Source: Nocardia sp. NBC_00508
GTDB lineage: Bacteria > Actinomycetota > Actinomycetes > Mycobacteriales > Mycobacteriaceae
Reading direction: 5' to 3'
DNA length: 64,000 nt
Assembly (NCBI RefSeq): GCF_036346875.1
Contig: NZ_CP107852.1
Coordinates: forward strand, 620,001-684,000
Shown: positions 35,453-43,431 of the stretch, piece after piece
Position numbering within the stretch: the stretch's first letter is position 1
Layout: each line of letters begins with the position of its first letter
Translations under genes and position numbers: made by a program
The notes under the pieces: generated by a model
Told to the model about the DNA's origin: nothing
Seen by the model: the letters and a program-made list of their open reading frames with translations, nothing else
Databases searched by the model: none

Positions 35453-37126
35453 TCATCGAGGGACCACGATTCCCGCTGCCTCGCGATCCCAGGTGTTCTC
35501 GTTCACCGCATTCTCGCGGAGGATGAACTTCCGGACCTTCGCCGTCGGCGTTTTCGGGAGCTCATCCATGAATTCGACGTACCTGGGCACCATGAATCGC
35601 GGCATCCTGGGAATGAGGTACTCGATGAGTTCTTCGTGCGTCAACTTCTCGTCTGGTTTGCGGACGACGCAAATCTTTACCTCTTCGTCGTAGCCGCCCC
35701 GAGCAGCGACGGCCGCCACCTCCTGCACCGCTGGATGCTGGTACACGAGCAATTCCACCTCCGACGACGAGATGTTCTCGTCTCGACGCCGGATGGAATC
35801 CTTGATTCTATCCTTGAAAAAGAAGTTGCCTCGGTCGTCTTTGTACAGCCCGTCCCCGGTGTGATACCACCCGTTCCGCCATGCGTTCGCCGTCGCCTCG
35901 GGCATGTTCAAATATCCCGCATTCATCGTCCACGGCACGGACGTGCGGACGATGAGTTCGCCCGGCACGCCGGCGGGCACCTCTTGATCGTGCTCATCCA
36001 CCAAACGCACCTCATAGTGCGGATAGCCCTGCCGGACTTTTCCTACGCTCGGTGTGCCATCCGGAGCGAAATGGCTCTGGTTCCACCCCGGGTCGACGAT
36101 CGGGCAGCCCGCCTCGGTCATATTGAAGATACGCAACGTGCGAACGTCGAATCGGTCGAGGAACTCGAGCAGACCAGGGAATATCGGCCCGGCCGGTATC
36201 CGCCGCAGCATGACGTTCTTGTCTTCCGGTGTTTCGGGCTCGGCCAGCCATTCGTTGATCGCCTGCGGAAAGACCCAGATAGCGAAGGTGACTTTCCTGA
36301 GGTCGTCCGCCGTCGACGCGATGTGAATGTAGGGACGCATGTACGCCTTGGCACCGAGGATGGCGGCAAGGTACGGAAGCATTTTGGCCGGAACGTGGAA
36401 AGTCGGTCCGGGGCAGTGGAAGACCTCGTCAGGTCCCATGTCCCCGTCCGCGTCCCACATCAGCGCCCAGGCGTGGAACTGCCCCCACGGCATGAGCACA
36501 CCCTTCGACGGACCTGTCGTCCCGGACGTGTACATGACACAGGCGATATCCCACGGATCAGGCACGGGCACGGGCTCGATGGGATTCGCATCCGAGAGGA
36601 GGTCATCGACGTGGACGACGTCGAACGGCAGGTCGGGAAGCGGGTCTCCGGTCGGATCCACGACCACGACCGTCTTCAGATGCTCCAACTGATCGGCGAT
36701 AGCGGCAATCCGGTCTACGTACTCTTGACGGACCAGCATCACCTTGGCGCGCGTGTTGTCGAGTACGTGCCGGAGCAGATCACCCCGGTAGTCCGTATTG
36801 ATCGGCGCCTCGATCGCTCGGAGCCAACTCAGCCCCAACCAGCCGAGCAGGTATTCGAACGTGTTCAACTGCATCGTCACGACGACATCACCCGATCCGA
36901 CCCCGACGCGGCGGTAGACGTCGGCCCAGCGCAACGACGACTCGTACGCCTGCGCGTACGTCTGGGTACGGCCATCGATGTCTTCCAGCCAGATGCGATC
37001 TCCGTCGGTCCCCTCGGCACGCTCGGCCAGTATTCCGAGCAGAGTCCTCTGGTCGGTGGTTCGCTGCTCGACAGCCACCTGAGCGGCCTCATCGACTCCC
37101 TGTTGGTCTTCAACACTCGCTGACAC
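35453..37126 (-). CDS. AMP-forming CoA ligase, CaiC/FadD17-like
   Basis: About 557 residues from GTG 37126, which has a strong AGGAGGT site; a GTG at 37171 is less likely. YTSGTTGPSKGV, FNMTEAGCPI, GWYHTGDGLY and the C-terminal PTAKVRKF give the complete ANL set. It resembles crotonobetaine/carnitine-CoA ligase and the long FadD enzymes of steroid side-chain activation. It heads a two-gene unit with the alpha-methylacyl-CoA racemase, so the substrate is probably a 2-methyl-branched acid. GATGTTAACT at 37204-37213 and an inverted repeat at 37264-37282 lie upstream. Confidence 0.9.
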   Translation of the reverse strand: MSASVEDQQGVDEAAQVAVEQRTTDQRTLLGILAERAEGTDGDRIWLEDIDGRTQTYAQAYESSLRWADVYRRVGVGSGDVVVTMQLNTFEYLLGWLGLSWLRAIEAPINTDYRGDLLRHVLDNTRAKVMLVRQEYVDRIAAIADQLEHLKTVVVVDPTGDPLPDLPFDVVHVDDLLSDANPIEPVPVPDPWDIACVMYTSGTTGPSKGVLMPWGQFHAWALMWDADGDMGPDEVFHCPGPTFHVPAKMLPYLAAILGAKAYMRPYIHIASTADDLRKVTFAIWVFPQAINEWLAEPETPEDKNVMLRRIPAGPIFPGLLEFLDRFDVRTLRIFNMTEAGCPIVDPGWNQSHFAPDGTPSVGKVRQGYPHYEVRLVDEHDQEVPAGVPGELIVRTSVPWTMNAGYLNMPEATANAWRNGWYHTGDGLYKDDRGNFFFKDRIKDSIRRRDENISSSEVELLVYQHPAVQEVAAVAARGGYDEEVKICVVRKPDEKLTHEELIEYLIPRMPRFMVPRYVEFMDELPKTPTAKVRKFILRENAVNENTWDREAAGIVVPR

Positions 37127-37263
37127 GGCGAAACCTCCTGAAAGATGCGGCGCTGCGTGGATCGCGCTCACGACACTAGCTGGCGGATTGCAATTTGATA
37201 GTTGATGTTAACTCCCGAAGGAAGCACCCCGCAACGAAGCCTCGGGCCGGAACTCAAGGCCTG

Positions 37264-37282
37264 CTAAGTGTAGAACACTAAG
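37264..37282. promoter_or_regulatory. Near-perfect inverted repeat in a divergent promoter
   Basis: CTAAGTGT and ACACTAAG around a three-base centre match at 7 of 8 paired positions. It lies in the AT-rich region (37127-37400) between the CoA ligase and the divergent beta-lactamase-fold gene, next to a GATGTTAACT copy at 37204. Probable regulator site. Confidence 0.45.
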
Positions 37283-37400
37283 TAGTTGGCATAAGAGCCA
37301 CTGTATATCGATGGCTCGACCAGCCGGACAGGTAGTTCTGTTGTAAGTGATGGTTTACTGTGATGCGAGTCCACAGGTCGAGCTGGAGGTACCCCGCGAC

Positions 37401-38618
37401 ATGGCAGTACATGGTCATTGCGACCCGGCTTTCGCGCGTGTTCGCGATGAGTTCGAACGCAACTTCGCCGAACGCGGCGAGCTGGGCGCGTCGGTGTGTG
37501 TCTTCCTCGACGGCGAACCGGTCGTGGACCTGTGGGGAGGCGTAGCCGATCCAGAGACCGGGCGCGAGTGGCAAGACGACACGGTGCACCTGATCATGTC
37601 GTGCTCCAAGGGGCTCACCGCCCTGTGCGGCCATCTGCTCATCGACCGCGGCCAGCTCGATGTGGATCTTCCCGTCGCACACTATTGGCCCGAATTCGCC
37701 CGGAACGGAAAGGGTGACATCCCGGTGCGCCAGGTCTTCACCCATCAGTCCGGCGTGGCACACGTCGACGGTCGCGTTCCCCGCGGCGGTTTCACCGATT
37801 GGGAGCTGATGATCTCGCTGATCGAGGAAACAACGCCGCTGTGGGAACCGGGAACCCGAGTCGGCTACCACGGCATGACCTTCGGCTGGCTCATCGGCGA
37901 GCTCGTTCGGCGGATAACCGACAGGTCCATCGGCCGCTTCTTCCGGGATGAGATCGGCGAACCACTCGGCGTGGACTGCTGGATCGGACTACCCGCGGAA
38001 CACGAATCGCGAGTTGCTCCGAGCATCCCTGGCGGCGGTGCCACCGTAGATCTGCCGCCTCGTATTCTGGCCGCGCTGTCCAACCCGGAATCTCCCATGG
38101 TGAAAGCGATCTCCAACATGGGGTCGTGGCCGTCAGAGTGGGATACCCGGGCAGCTCATGCCGCGGAAATCCCTGCGGGAGGCGCGATCTCGAACGCGCG
38201 GGGGTTGGCCGGCGTCTACGCCCCATTGGCGCTGGGCGGACGAATCAACGGCGTACGCGTCATCAGCGAGGCCGCCATTCCGAGGATGCGGTACCCGCAG
38301 GCGTGGACCGATGTCGATGCGGTCTCGTGCCTGCGGACCTGCTACACACTGGGGTTCGCCAAGTCCTGGCCCAACGGAGTGGGCAACAGTGTCATCATCG
38401 GCGAGGATGCGTTCGGCACACCCGGCCTGGGTGGCCAGATCGGATTCGCGGACCCGTCCTGCCGGCTTTCGTTCGCGTACACCGTCAACCGCCACTCGGC
38501 TGGAACGGGTCTCGGCAGCAGCGGACAAGCGCTGGTCGATGCCGTCTACCGAACGGTGGGTTCGCCTACCAACGCCCCGGGTTTCTGGGTCCGTCCCGAA
38601 GCCCGCAGTCGGCGGTGA
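37401..38618 (+). CDS. Serine hydrolase of the beta-lactamase (class C/EstB) family
   Basis: About 405 residues from ATG 37401, with GGAGG 11 bases upstream; an in-frame GTG/ATG near 37347 is an alternative. The SxxK motif is SCSK, Ser67 and Lys70, and RVGYHGMTFGWLIGE provides the Tyr. There is no signal peptide, so it acts in the cytosol, more likely as an esterase or lactonase than as a resistance enzyme. Proteins of this group are common in actinobacterial lipid and steroid clusters. It is divergent from the ligase-racemase unit, and ribBA converges on it 40 bases downstream. Confidence 0.85.
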   Translation: MAVHGHCDPAFARVRDEFERNFAERGELGASVCVFLDGEPVVDLWGGVADPETGREWQDDTVHLIMSCSKGLTALCGHLLIDRGQLDVDLPVAHYWPEFARNGKGDIPVRQVFTHQSGVAHVDGRVPRGGFTDWELMISLIEETTPLWEPGTRVGYHGMTFGWLIGELVRRITDRSIGRFFRDEIGEPLGVDCWIGLPAEHESRVAPSIPGGGATVDLPPRILAALSNPESPMVKAISNMGSWPSEWDTRAAHAAEIPAGGAISNARGLAGVYAPLALGGRINGVRVISEAAIPRMRYPQAWTDVDAVSCLRTCYTLGFAKSWPNGVGNSVIIGEDAFGTPGLGGQIGFADPSCRLSFAYTVNRHSAGTGLGSSGQALVDAVYRTVGSPTNAPGFWVRPEARSRR

Positions 38619-38657
38619 CTCGACGAGAGGCGGGAAGGCATTGTGCCGGGCTCGGAG

Positions 38658-39890
38658 TCACAGATGGCCCATGCGCTCGCGTTTTGTCCTCAGGTAGGCC
38701 GTACATTCCGCATGCACCCGAGGCCGCATCGGTATACGTTCGACCATCTCGAAGCCGAAATCCTCGAGCGCCGCGTATTTCGCGGGATTGTTGGTCATAC
38801 AACGGATTCCGACGACCCCGAGATCGCGCAGGATCTGCCCGGCCGCGCGGTAATCGCGCGCATCGACGGCGAGTCCGAGGGCGAGGTTCGCATCGACGGT
38901 GTCGTATCCCTGATCCTGCAGCGCGTATGCCCGGATCTTGTTGACCAGCCCGATACCGCGCCCTTCATGACCACGGACATAGACCACGACACCCCGGCCT
39001 TCCTCGGCGATGCTCCGCAGCGACGCGTCGAGCTGATCACCACAGTCACACTTGAGCGATCCGAAAACGTCTCCGGTGAGACACTCACTGTGCACGCGGA
39101 CCAGCGTGTTTTCGCAACCGGCGACGTCACCGAGAACGAGCGCCAGATGCTGTTCCCCACTGATGGCGTTCACATACCCGATCGCGGTGAAGTCACCCCA
39201 GGAGGTGGGTAGCCTCGCTTCCGCGACTCGTTCGATGATCCGCTCCGACCGGTACCTGGCACTGATGAGTTCTTCGATCGTCACCACCGTGAGTTCGTGC
39301 TCGGCCGCGAAGCGATAGAGATCCGGTCCGCGCATCATCTCGCTTCCGTCTTCCGATACCAGTTCGCAGATGACGCCCGCCGGATACAGGCCCGCGAGCC
39401 GAGCCAGGTCGACCGCGGCCTCGGTGTGACCGGGACGCGTCAAGACGCCGCCGTTCCGTGCCCGCAGGACATGGAGGTGGCCGGGGCGCGTGAAGTCGGA
39501 AGGGTGCGTTTCAGGGCCGACCAACGCCCGCGCCGTGGCCGAGCGATCGGCCGCTGATATTCCGGTCGTCGTGCCGTGCCGGTAATCCACGGTGACCGTG
39601 AACGCCGTTTTGTGCGGCTCCTGACTTCGATCGACCATCAGCGGCAGATGAAGCTCGTCGGCCCGAGCCTCGGTGACAGCGGCGCAGATCAGGCCGGAGG
39701 TGTGCCGGACGAAGAATGCCATGCGTTCGGGCGTCGCGTACTGAGCGGCGATGACGAGGTCGCCCTCGTTCTCACGGTCGGCGGCGTCCACGACCACGAC
39801 GATCTCGCCGCGCGCGATAGCCGCGATCGCTCGGTCGGCGGCGTCGGAGCCTCGCGCTTGCAGTGCTCCGCTCGAGCGGGTCTCAATCAT
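38658..39890 (-). CDS. ribBA: Bifunctional 3,4-dihydroxy-2-butanone-4-phosphate synthase / GTP cyclohydrolase II
   Basis: Makes both precursors of riboflavin. About 410 residues from ATG 39890 (AAGGG upstream). The RibB half has DRENEGD (about 38-44); the RibA half has the zinc site HSECLTGDVFGSLKCDCGDQ (about 267-286) and the GHEGRGIGL loop. Both halves look intact. No other riboflavin gene is near, unlike the usual rib operon, so it is probably a second copy. A minus-strand copy of the shared motif (ACGTCTACTAACTT) lies 23 bases before the start. That suggests it is induced with the island to supply FMN and FAD. Confidence 0.93.
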   Translation of the reverse strand: MIETRSSGALQARGSDAADRAIAAIARGEIVVVVDAADRENEGDLVIAAQYATPERMAFFVRHTSGLICAAVTEARADELHLPLMVDRSQEPHKTAFTVTVDYRHGTTTGISAADRSATARALVGPETHPSDFTRPGHLHVLRARNGGVLTRPGHTEAAVDLARLAGLYPAGVICELVSEDGSEMMRGPDLYRFAAEHELTVVTIEELISARYRSERIIERVAEARLPTSWGDFTAIGYVNAISGEQHLALVLGDVAGCENTLVRVHSECLTGDVFGSLKCDCGDQLDASLRSIAEEGRGVVVYVRGHEGRGIGLVNKIRAYALQDQGYDTVDANLALGLAVDARDYRAAGQILRDLGVVGIRCMTNNPAKYAALEDFGFEMVERIPMRPRVHAECTAYLRTKRERMGHL

Positions 39891-39912
39891 GCCAGCCCTT
39901 CCCTGGTCCATC

Positions 39913-39926
39913 AAGTTAGTAGACGT
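39913..39926 (-). promoter_or_regulatory. Copy of shared 14-base motif upstream of ribBA
   Basis: ACGTCTACTAACTT on the minus strand, 23 bases before the ribBA start. It is almost identical to the site at 56152-56165 (ACGTCTACTAACAT), 16 kb away. Position suggests an operator at the promoter. Confidence 0.55.
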
Positions 39927-40524
39927 TAGCATTCGTAGACAACACGATGCAAGATGACTTCGACACTGTACGTCGCGCTGGACACGCGGAGTTGTCGTCT
40001 ACTACCTCGGATTACATACGGAACTCCAGGATCGGACGAGCCATGGGCAAGTATCCATTAAGTTCGGGCACGTAAACTTGACAGATTCCACAGAACCGAC
40101 CGGAGCCGCCGGGCTGTTCGACACCGGTTCCAGACTTCAACGAGTTCGTCGTGGCCGCTGAGGCTACCGAGCCCAGTACCGCGCGCCGGACACCCGATTG
40201 CCGGTCTTCTACTGCTCGAGGCTGCTGATCGCACATACTTCGTGCGGGTTCGTCCGGTAACCGCCCCGGAGGCCGCGTTGCTCTCGGCAACGCTTACAGC
40301 GACGACGTCCGACCCGGACCGCGACCGTTTCGGCGCGCACCGCAGTGAGTCGCCCTGGGCTCCGACGCGAGCCAAGAGTAAGCGAGCGGTTACGTCGTCG
40401 ACGGCCGACCTGGACTCGATCGTGGCACTCCACGCAACGGTAAAGCAGTGCTTGTAAGGGGGAAGATCGACAATCGAGCGCGCTATCTCCCCTGATCAAG
40501 TATGTCCATGTAAACTTTCTTGTC
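39927..40524. other. Long divergent intergenic stretch with a possible ferredoxin remnant
   Basis: About 600 bases between ribBA and the double-TetR gene. A minus-strand frame at 40012-40290 contains GVEQPGGSGRFCGICQVYV, which resembles the cysteine loop of 2Fe-2S ferredoxins but lacks the first Cys and the rest of the domain. I do not call it a gene. AT-rich sequence GTAAACTTTC near 40510 may be the regulator promoter. Nothing else is evident. Confidence 0.35.
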
Positions 40525-41766
40525 ATGGGCCCAGTAGCGCAGGACGGTCGAGCGGGCATGAAGCGCCCCAAAGATCGAGCCGAACGTATCGTTTCCGCGG
40601 CGACCAGACTCTTCAGCGAGCGCGGATTCCATGCGGTCAGCCTCGACGACATCGGGGAGGCCGTAGGAATAACCGGCCCAGCAGTGTACCGGCACTTCCC
40701 GAGCAAGGAGGCCTTGCTCGTCACGGTGATCGATCGGCTGGTCGATCGATACGGTGCGAGTTATCACGAGGCCGTGGCCCAGACCCACACCCCCGTCGAT
40801 CGCCTCAACGCGCTCGCGCAGCGAACGATCGGCCCGCAGATCGACGAGAACAATTTCTGGCCGCTGGCAATTGCCGAGTTGCGCCACCTGCCTGCGGAAA
40901 TGGTGCAGCCTACGGTTCAGAAGGCCAATGACTACGCCCACACATGGATCGAGCCGCTGCAAAAACTCCATCCCGAGCTGAATATCAGCGAGGCCGAGTT
41001 CATGGTGACGGTCGGCGCATGCCTGACACCGACTCTTCGGTATTACCAACCGCAACTGTCCCGATCTCGGCTGACCGACCTGCTCACCAAAATGCTTCTC
41101 GCGGCATACGAGTTTCCGGATGTACTGACCCAGCCCATTCCGGATGCGCACGACCATGACGACACAGTGCGGGATGAGACCGGCTCCGCCGGTTGGACCA
41201 CACCGATCAAGCGCGCTTCGGCGCGCGAGCGGATCCTTGCCCTGGCGCTTCCACTGATGCGGCAGCATGGCTTCAGCGGAATAGGAATGGACGACATCGG
41301 CGCGGCCGTAGGCATGACCGGTCCGGGCCTCTACCGACATTTCAAGAGCAAGGAAGACATCCTGTACTCGGCCCTCGCGCGTGTGAACGAGCAGTTGACC
41401 ATGAGCATGAACAGATCACTGCTGCATGCCCGTAGTCCAGCCGATGCCCTCGAACGCCTTGTCGACAGCTACCTGGATCTCACCATCAGCGACACCGACC
41501 TGTCCGCGGTCTACTGGACGGAAAAGCACGCCTTGTCCGACGAAAAGCGCGGACTCATCGATCGCGGCGCACGGAACTACGTCGACGACTGGATCACGGT
41601 TGTCACCCAAGTACGCACGGACCGGTCGGATGCCGAGGCGCGCACCATGACTTATGGAGCGCTCGGCCTGATGAACGGCTACTGGCAGGGCCGGGTCACG
41701 CTCGAACCGGACCGCGCGCGAATCATCCTGCGAGCGATGGTCATGAGCGCCTTGTTCAAGGCCTGA
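40525..41766 (+). CDS. Double TetR transcriptional regulator (two tandem TetR units)
   Basis: A 413-residue protein with two complete TetR-type units. The first helix-turn-helix (about 20-62) includes VSLDDIGEAVGITGPAVYRH; the second (about 235-277) includes IGMDDIGAAVGMTGPGLYRH. The helices are clearly homologous, so the gene arose by duplication and fusion. One chain could therefore act like a TetR dimer, and a dimer could hold two operators. A CoA ligase gene follows by 36 bases. It is a candidate regulator of the shared motif or of an acyl-CoA-responsive set. ATG 40525 has no clear ribosome binding site; ATG 40558 is the alternative. Confidence 0.88.
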   Translation: MGPVAQDGRAGMKRPKDRAERIVSAATRLFSERGFHAVSLDDIGEAVGITGPAVYRHFPSKEALLVTVIDRLVDRYGASYHEAVAQTHTPVDRLNALAQRTIGPQIDENNFWPLAIAELRHLPAEMVQPTVQKANDYAHTWIEPLQKLHPELNISEAEFMVTVGACLTPTLRYYQPQLSRSRLTDLLTKMLLAAYEFPDVLTQPIPDAHDHDDTVRDETGSAGWTTPIKRASARERILALALPLMRQHGFSGIGMDDIGAAVGMTGPGLYRHFKSKEDILYSALARVNEQLTMSMNRSLLHARSPADALERLVDSYLDLTISDTDLSAVYWTEKHALSDEKRGLIDRGARNYVDDWITVVTQVRTDRSDAEARTMTYGALGLMNGYWQGRVTLEPDRARIILRAMVMSALFKA

Positions 41767-41802
41767 GGCACGTTTCAAGCCGATGAGTAGGAAAAGGCCA
41801 CG

Positions 41803-43353
41803 ATGTATCTCACACAGCCACTTCATCGCGCGATACAGCAATACCCGGACCGGATCGCAACCATCGATGGCCACCGCCACCGGACCTTCCGCGAACATGT
41901 CGACCGGATAGCCCGCCTCGCCGGTGGTTTGAGATCGATCGGCGTACGCTCCGGTGACCGGGTGGCGATGTACAGCGAGAACTCGGACTGCTTCCTCGAA
42001 TACCTGATGGCCGTCCCTTGGGCCGACGCCGTGCTCGTTCCGGTCAATATACGGTGGAGCGCCCAGGAGATCGTCGACAGCCTGATCGACGCCGAGGTGG
42101 AAGTTCTCCTCGTCGATGACCGATACGCAGAGGCTGTTGCCGATCTGCAGGAGCTCTGCCCCCCGTTACGGCATGTCATTCACACCGGGCGCCCCGCCAT
42201 CGGCGTCGCGAACTGGATCGACTACGAAGAATTGATCGCCGATGCGACTCCGGTGCCGGACGCGCGACGCGGTGGAGATTCGCTCGCGGCCCTGTTCTAC
42301 ACCGGTGGAACCACCGGAAAGTCCAAGGGCGTGATGCTCAGTCATGCGAATCTGATGACCTCGGCGATGGGCAGCGCGGTCGCGGGGTTCTGGGCGACAC
42401 CCGGTGGGCGTTTCCTGCATTCGGCGCCTATGTTCCATCTCGCGGATCTCTCGATGTGGGCGGCACATTCTCTGGGCGGCAGCACCCACGTCATCGTGCC
42501 GAGCTTCGAGCCGCGCCGGGTATTGCGAGCGGTCGAGGAGCACCGCATCACCGACCTGTTCCTCGTGCCGACCATGATCCAAATGCTCATAGAGCATCCG
42601 GGATTCGGCGAATACGACCTGTCCAGTCTCCGGCGGTTCTGCTACGGCGCCTCGCCGATCCCGCCGCACGTCCTGGACCGGACTTTGAGCCTCCTGCCCG
42701 ATGTCGAACTCGCCCAGGCCTACGGCATGACCGAACTCTCACCCGTGGCCACCTTGCTCGGGCCCGAGGACCACCGCAGCGACACCGCGCGACGGTACTC
42801 CGCCGGCCGCGCCGCCCCGCACAGCGAGATCCGCGTCGTCGATGACGCCGGTGACGATGTCGCACCGGGCGAGATCGGGGAGATCGTCAGCCGCGGTGGT
42901 CATGTCATGCTCGGATACTGGAATCGACCCGACGCGACGGCCGCAGCGCTCCGCGACGGGTGGATGCGTACCGGTGACGCCGGCTACCTCGACGAGGACG
43001 GCTATCTCTTCGTCATCGATCGGATCAAGGACATGATCGTCTCAGGCGGAGAGAACGTCTACTCCGCCGAGGTCGAGAAGGCCCTGCACCAGCACCCGGC
43101 AGTGTCCGCCTGCGCCGTTATCGGCTTGCCGGACCCCACCTATGGCGAACGTGTGCACGCCGTCGTCACGCTCCGAGCCGGTCGAACAGTGACGAGAGAG
43201 GAGCTGCGCGCGCATGTGAAAACCCTTATCGCTGGGTACAAAGCACCACGCACCGTCGAGTTCATCGATGCGCTTCCGCTCACCGGCGCCGGGAAGATTC
43301 TCAAGCGCGAACTTCGACGGCGCCACCTCGACCAGGAGACGCGGCCGAGCTGA
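41803..43353 (+). CDS. AMP-forming acyl-CoA synthetase (FadD-like)
   Basis: A 516-residue ANL-family ligase. YTGGTTGKSKGVMLSH, YGMTELSPV, GWMRTGDAGYLD and the C-terminal GAGKILKREL are complete. It is co-directional with the double-TetR gene, 36 bases downstream, and probably in the same message, so its expression may follow the regulator's own control. It converges on the LivHMG fusion gene about 80 bases away. Substrate unknown; medium-chain or cyclic acids are plausible for this subgroup. Confidence 0.92.
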   Translation: MYLTQPLHRAIQQYPDRIATIDGHRHRTFREHVDRIARLAGGLRSIGVRSGDRVAMYSENSDCFLEYLMAVPWADAVLVPVNIRWSAQEIVDSLIDAEVEVLLVDDRYAEAVADLQELCPPLRHVIHTGRPAIGVANWIDYEELIADATPVPDARRGGDSLAALFYTGGTTGKSKGVMLSHANLMTSAMGSAVAGFWATPGGRFLHSAPMFHLADLSMWAAHSLGGSTHVIVPSFEPRRVLRAVEEHRITDLFLVPTMIQMLIEHPGFGEYDLSSLRRFCYGASPIPPHVLDRTLSLLPDVELAQAYGMTELSPVATLLGPEDHRSDTARRYSAGRAAPHSEIRVVDDAGDDVAPGEIGEIVSRGGHVMLGYWNRPDATAAALRDGWMRTGDAGYLDEDGYLFVIDRIKDMIVSGGENVYSAEVEKALHQHPAVSACAVIGLPDPTYGERVHAVVTLRAGRTVTREELRAHVKTLIAGYKAPRTVEFIDALPLTGAGKILKRELRRRHLDQETRPS

Positions 43354-43431
43354 TGGCGGCCGACCCCGCGTCGAGGCGGCCGACTGCCATCCCGCCACAT
43401 CACCCGCTGCCGTCCACGGGTGCGCGTCCCG

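Noticed and set aside
35054..37123. A 689-codon plus-strand open frame opposite the racemase and ligase genes.
   Set aside because: It is antisense to two genes with full catalytic motifs, its translation is rich in Arg, Val and His without motifs, and it crosses the gap between them. A by-product of GC-rich codon bias.
37401..38618. Beta-lactam resistance gene.
   Set aside because: It has the SxxK motif but no signal peptide, and it sits in a catabolic context. An esterase role is more likely.
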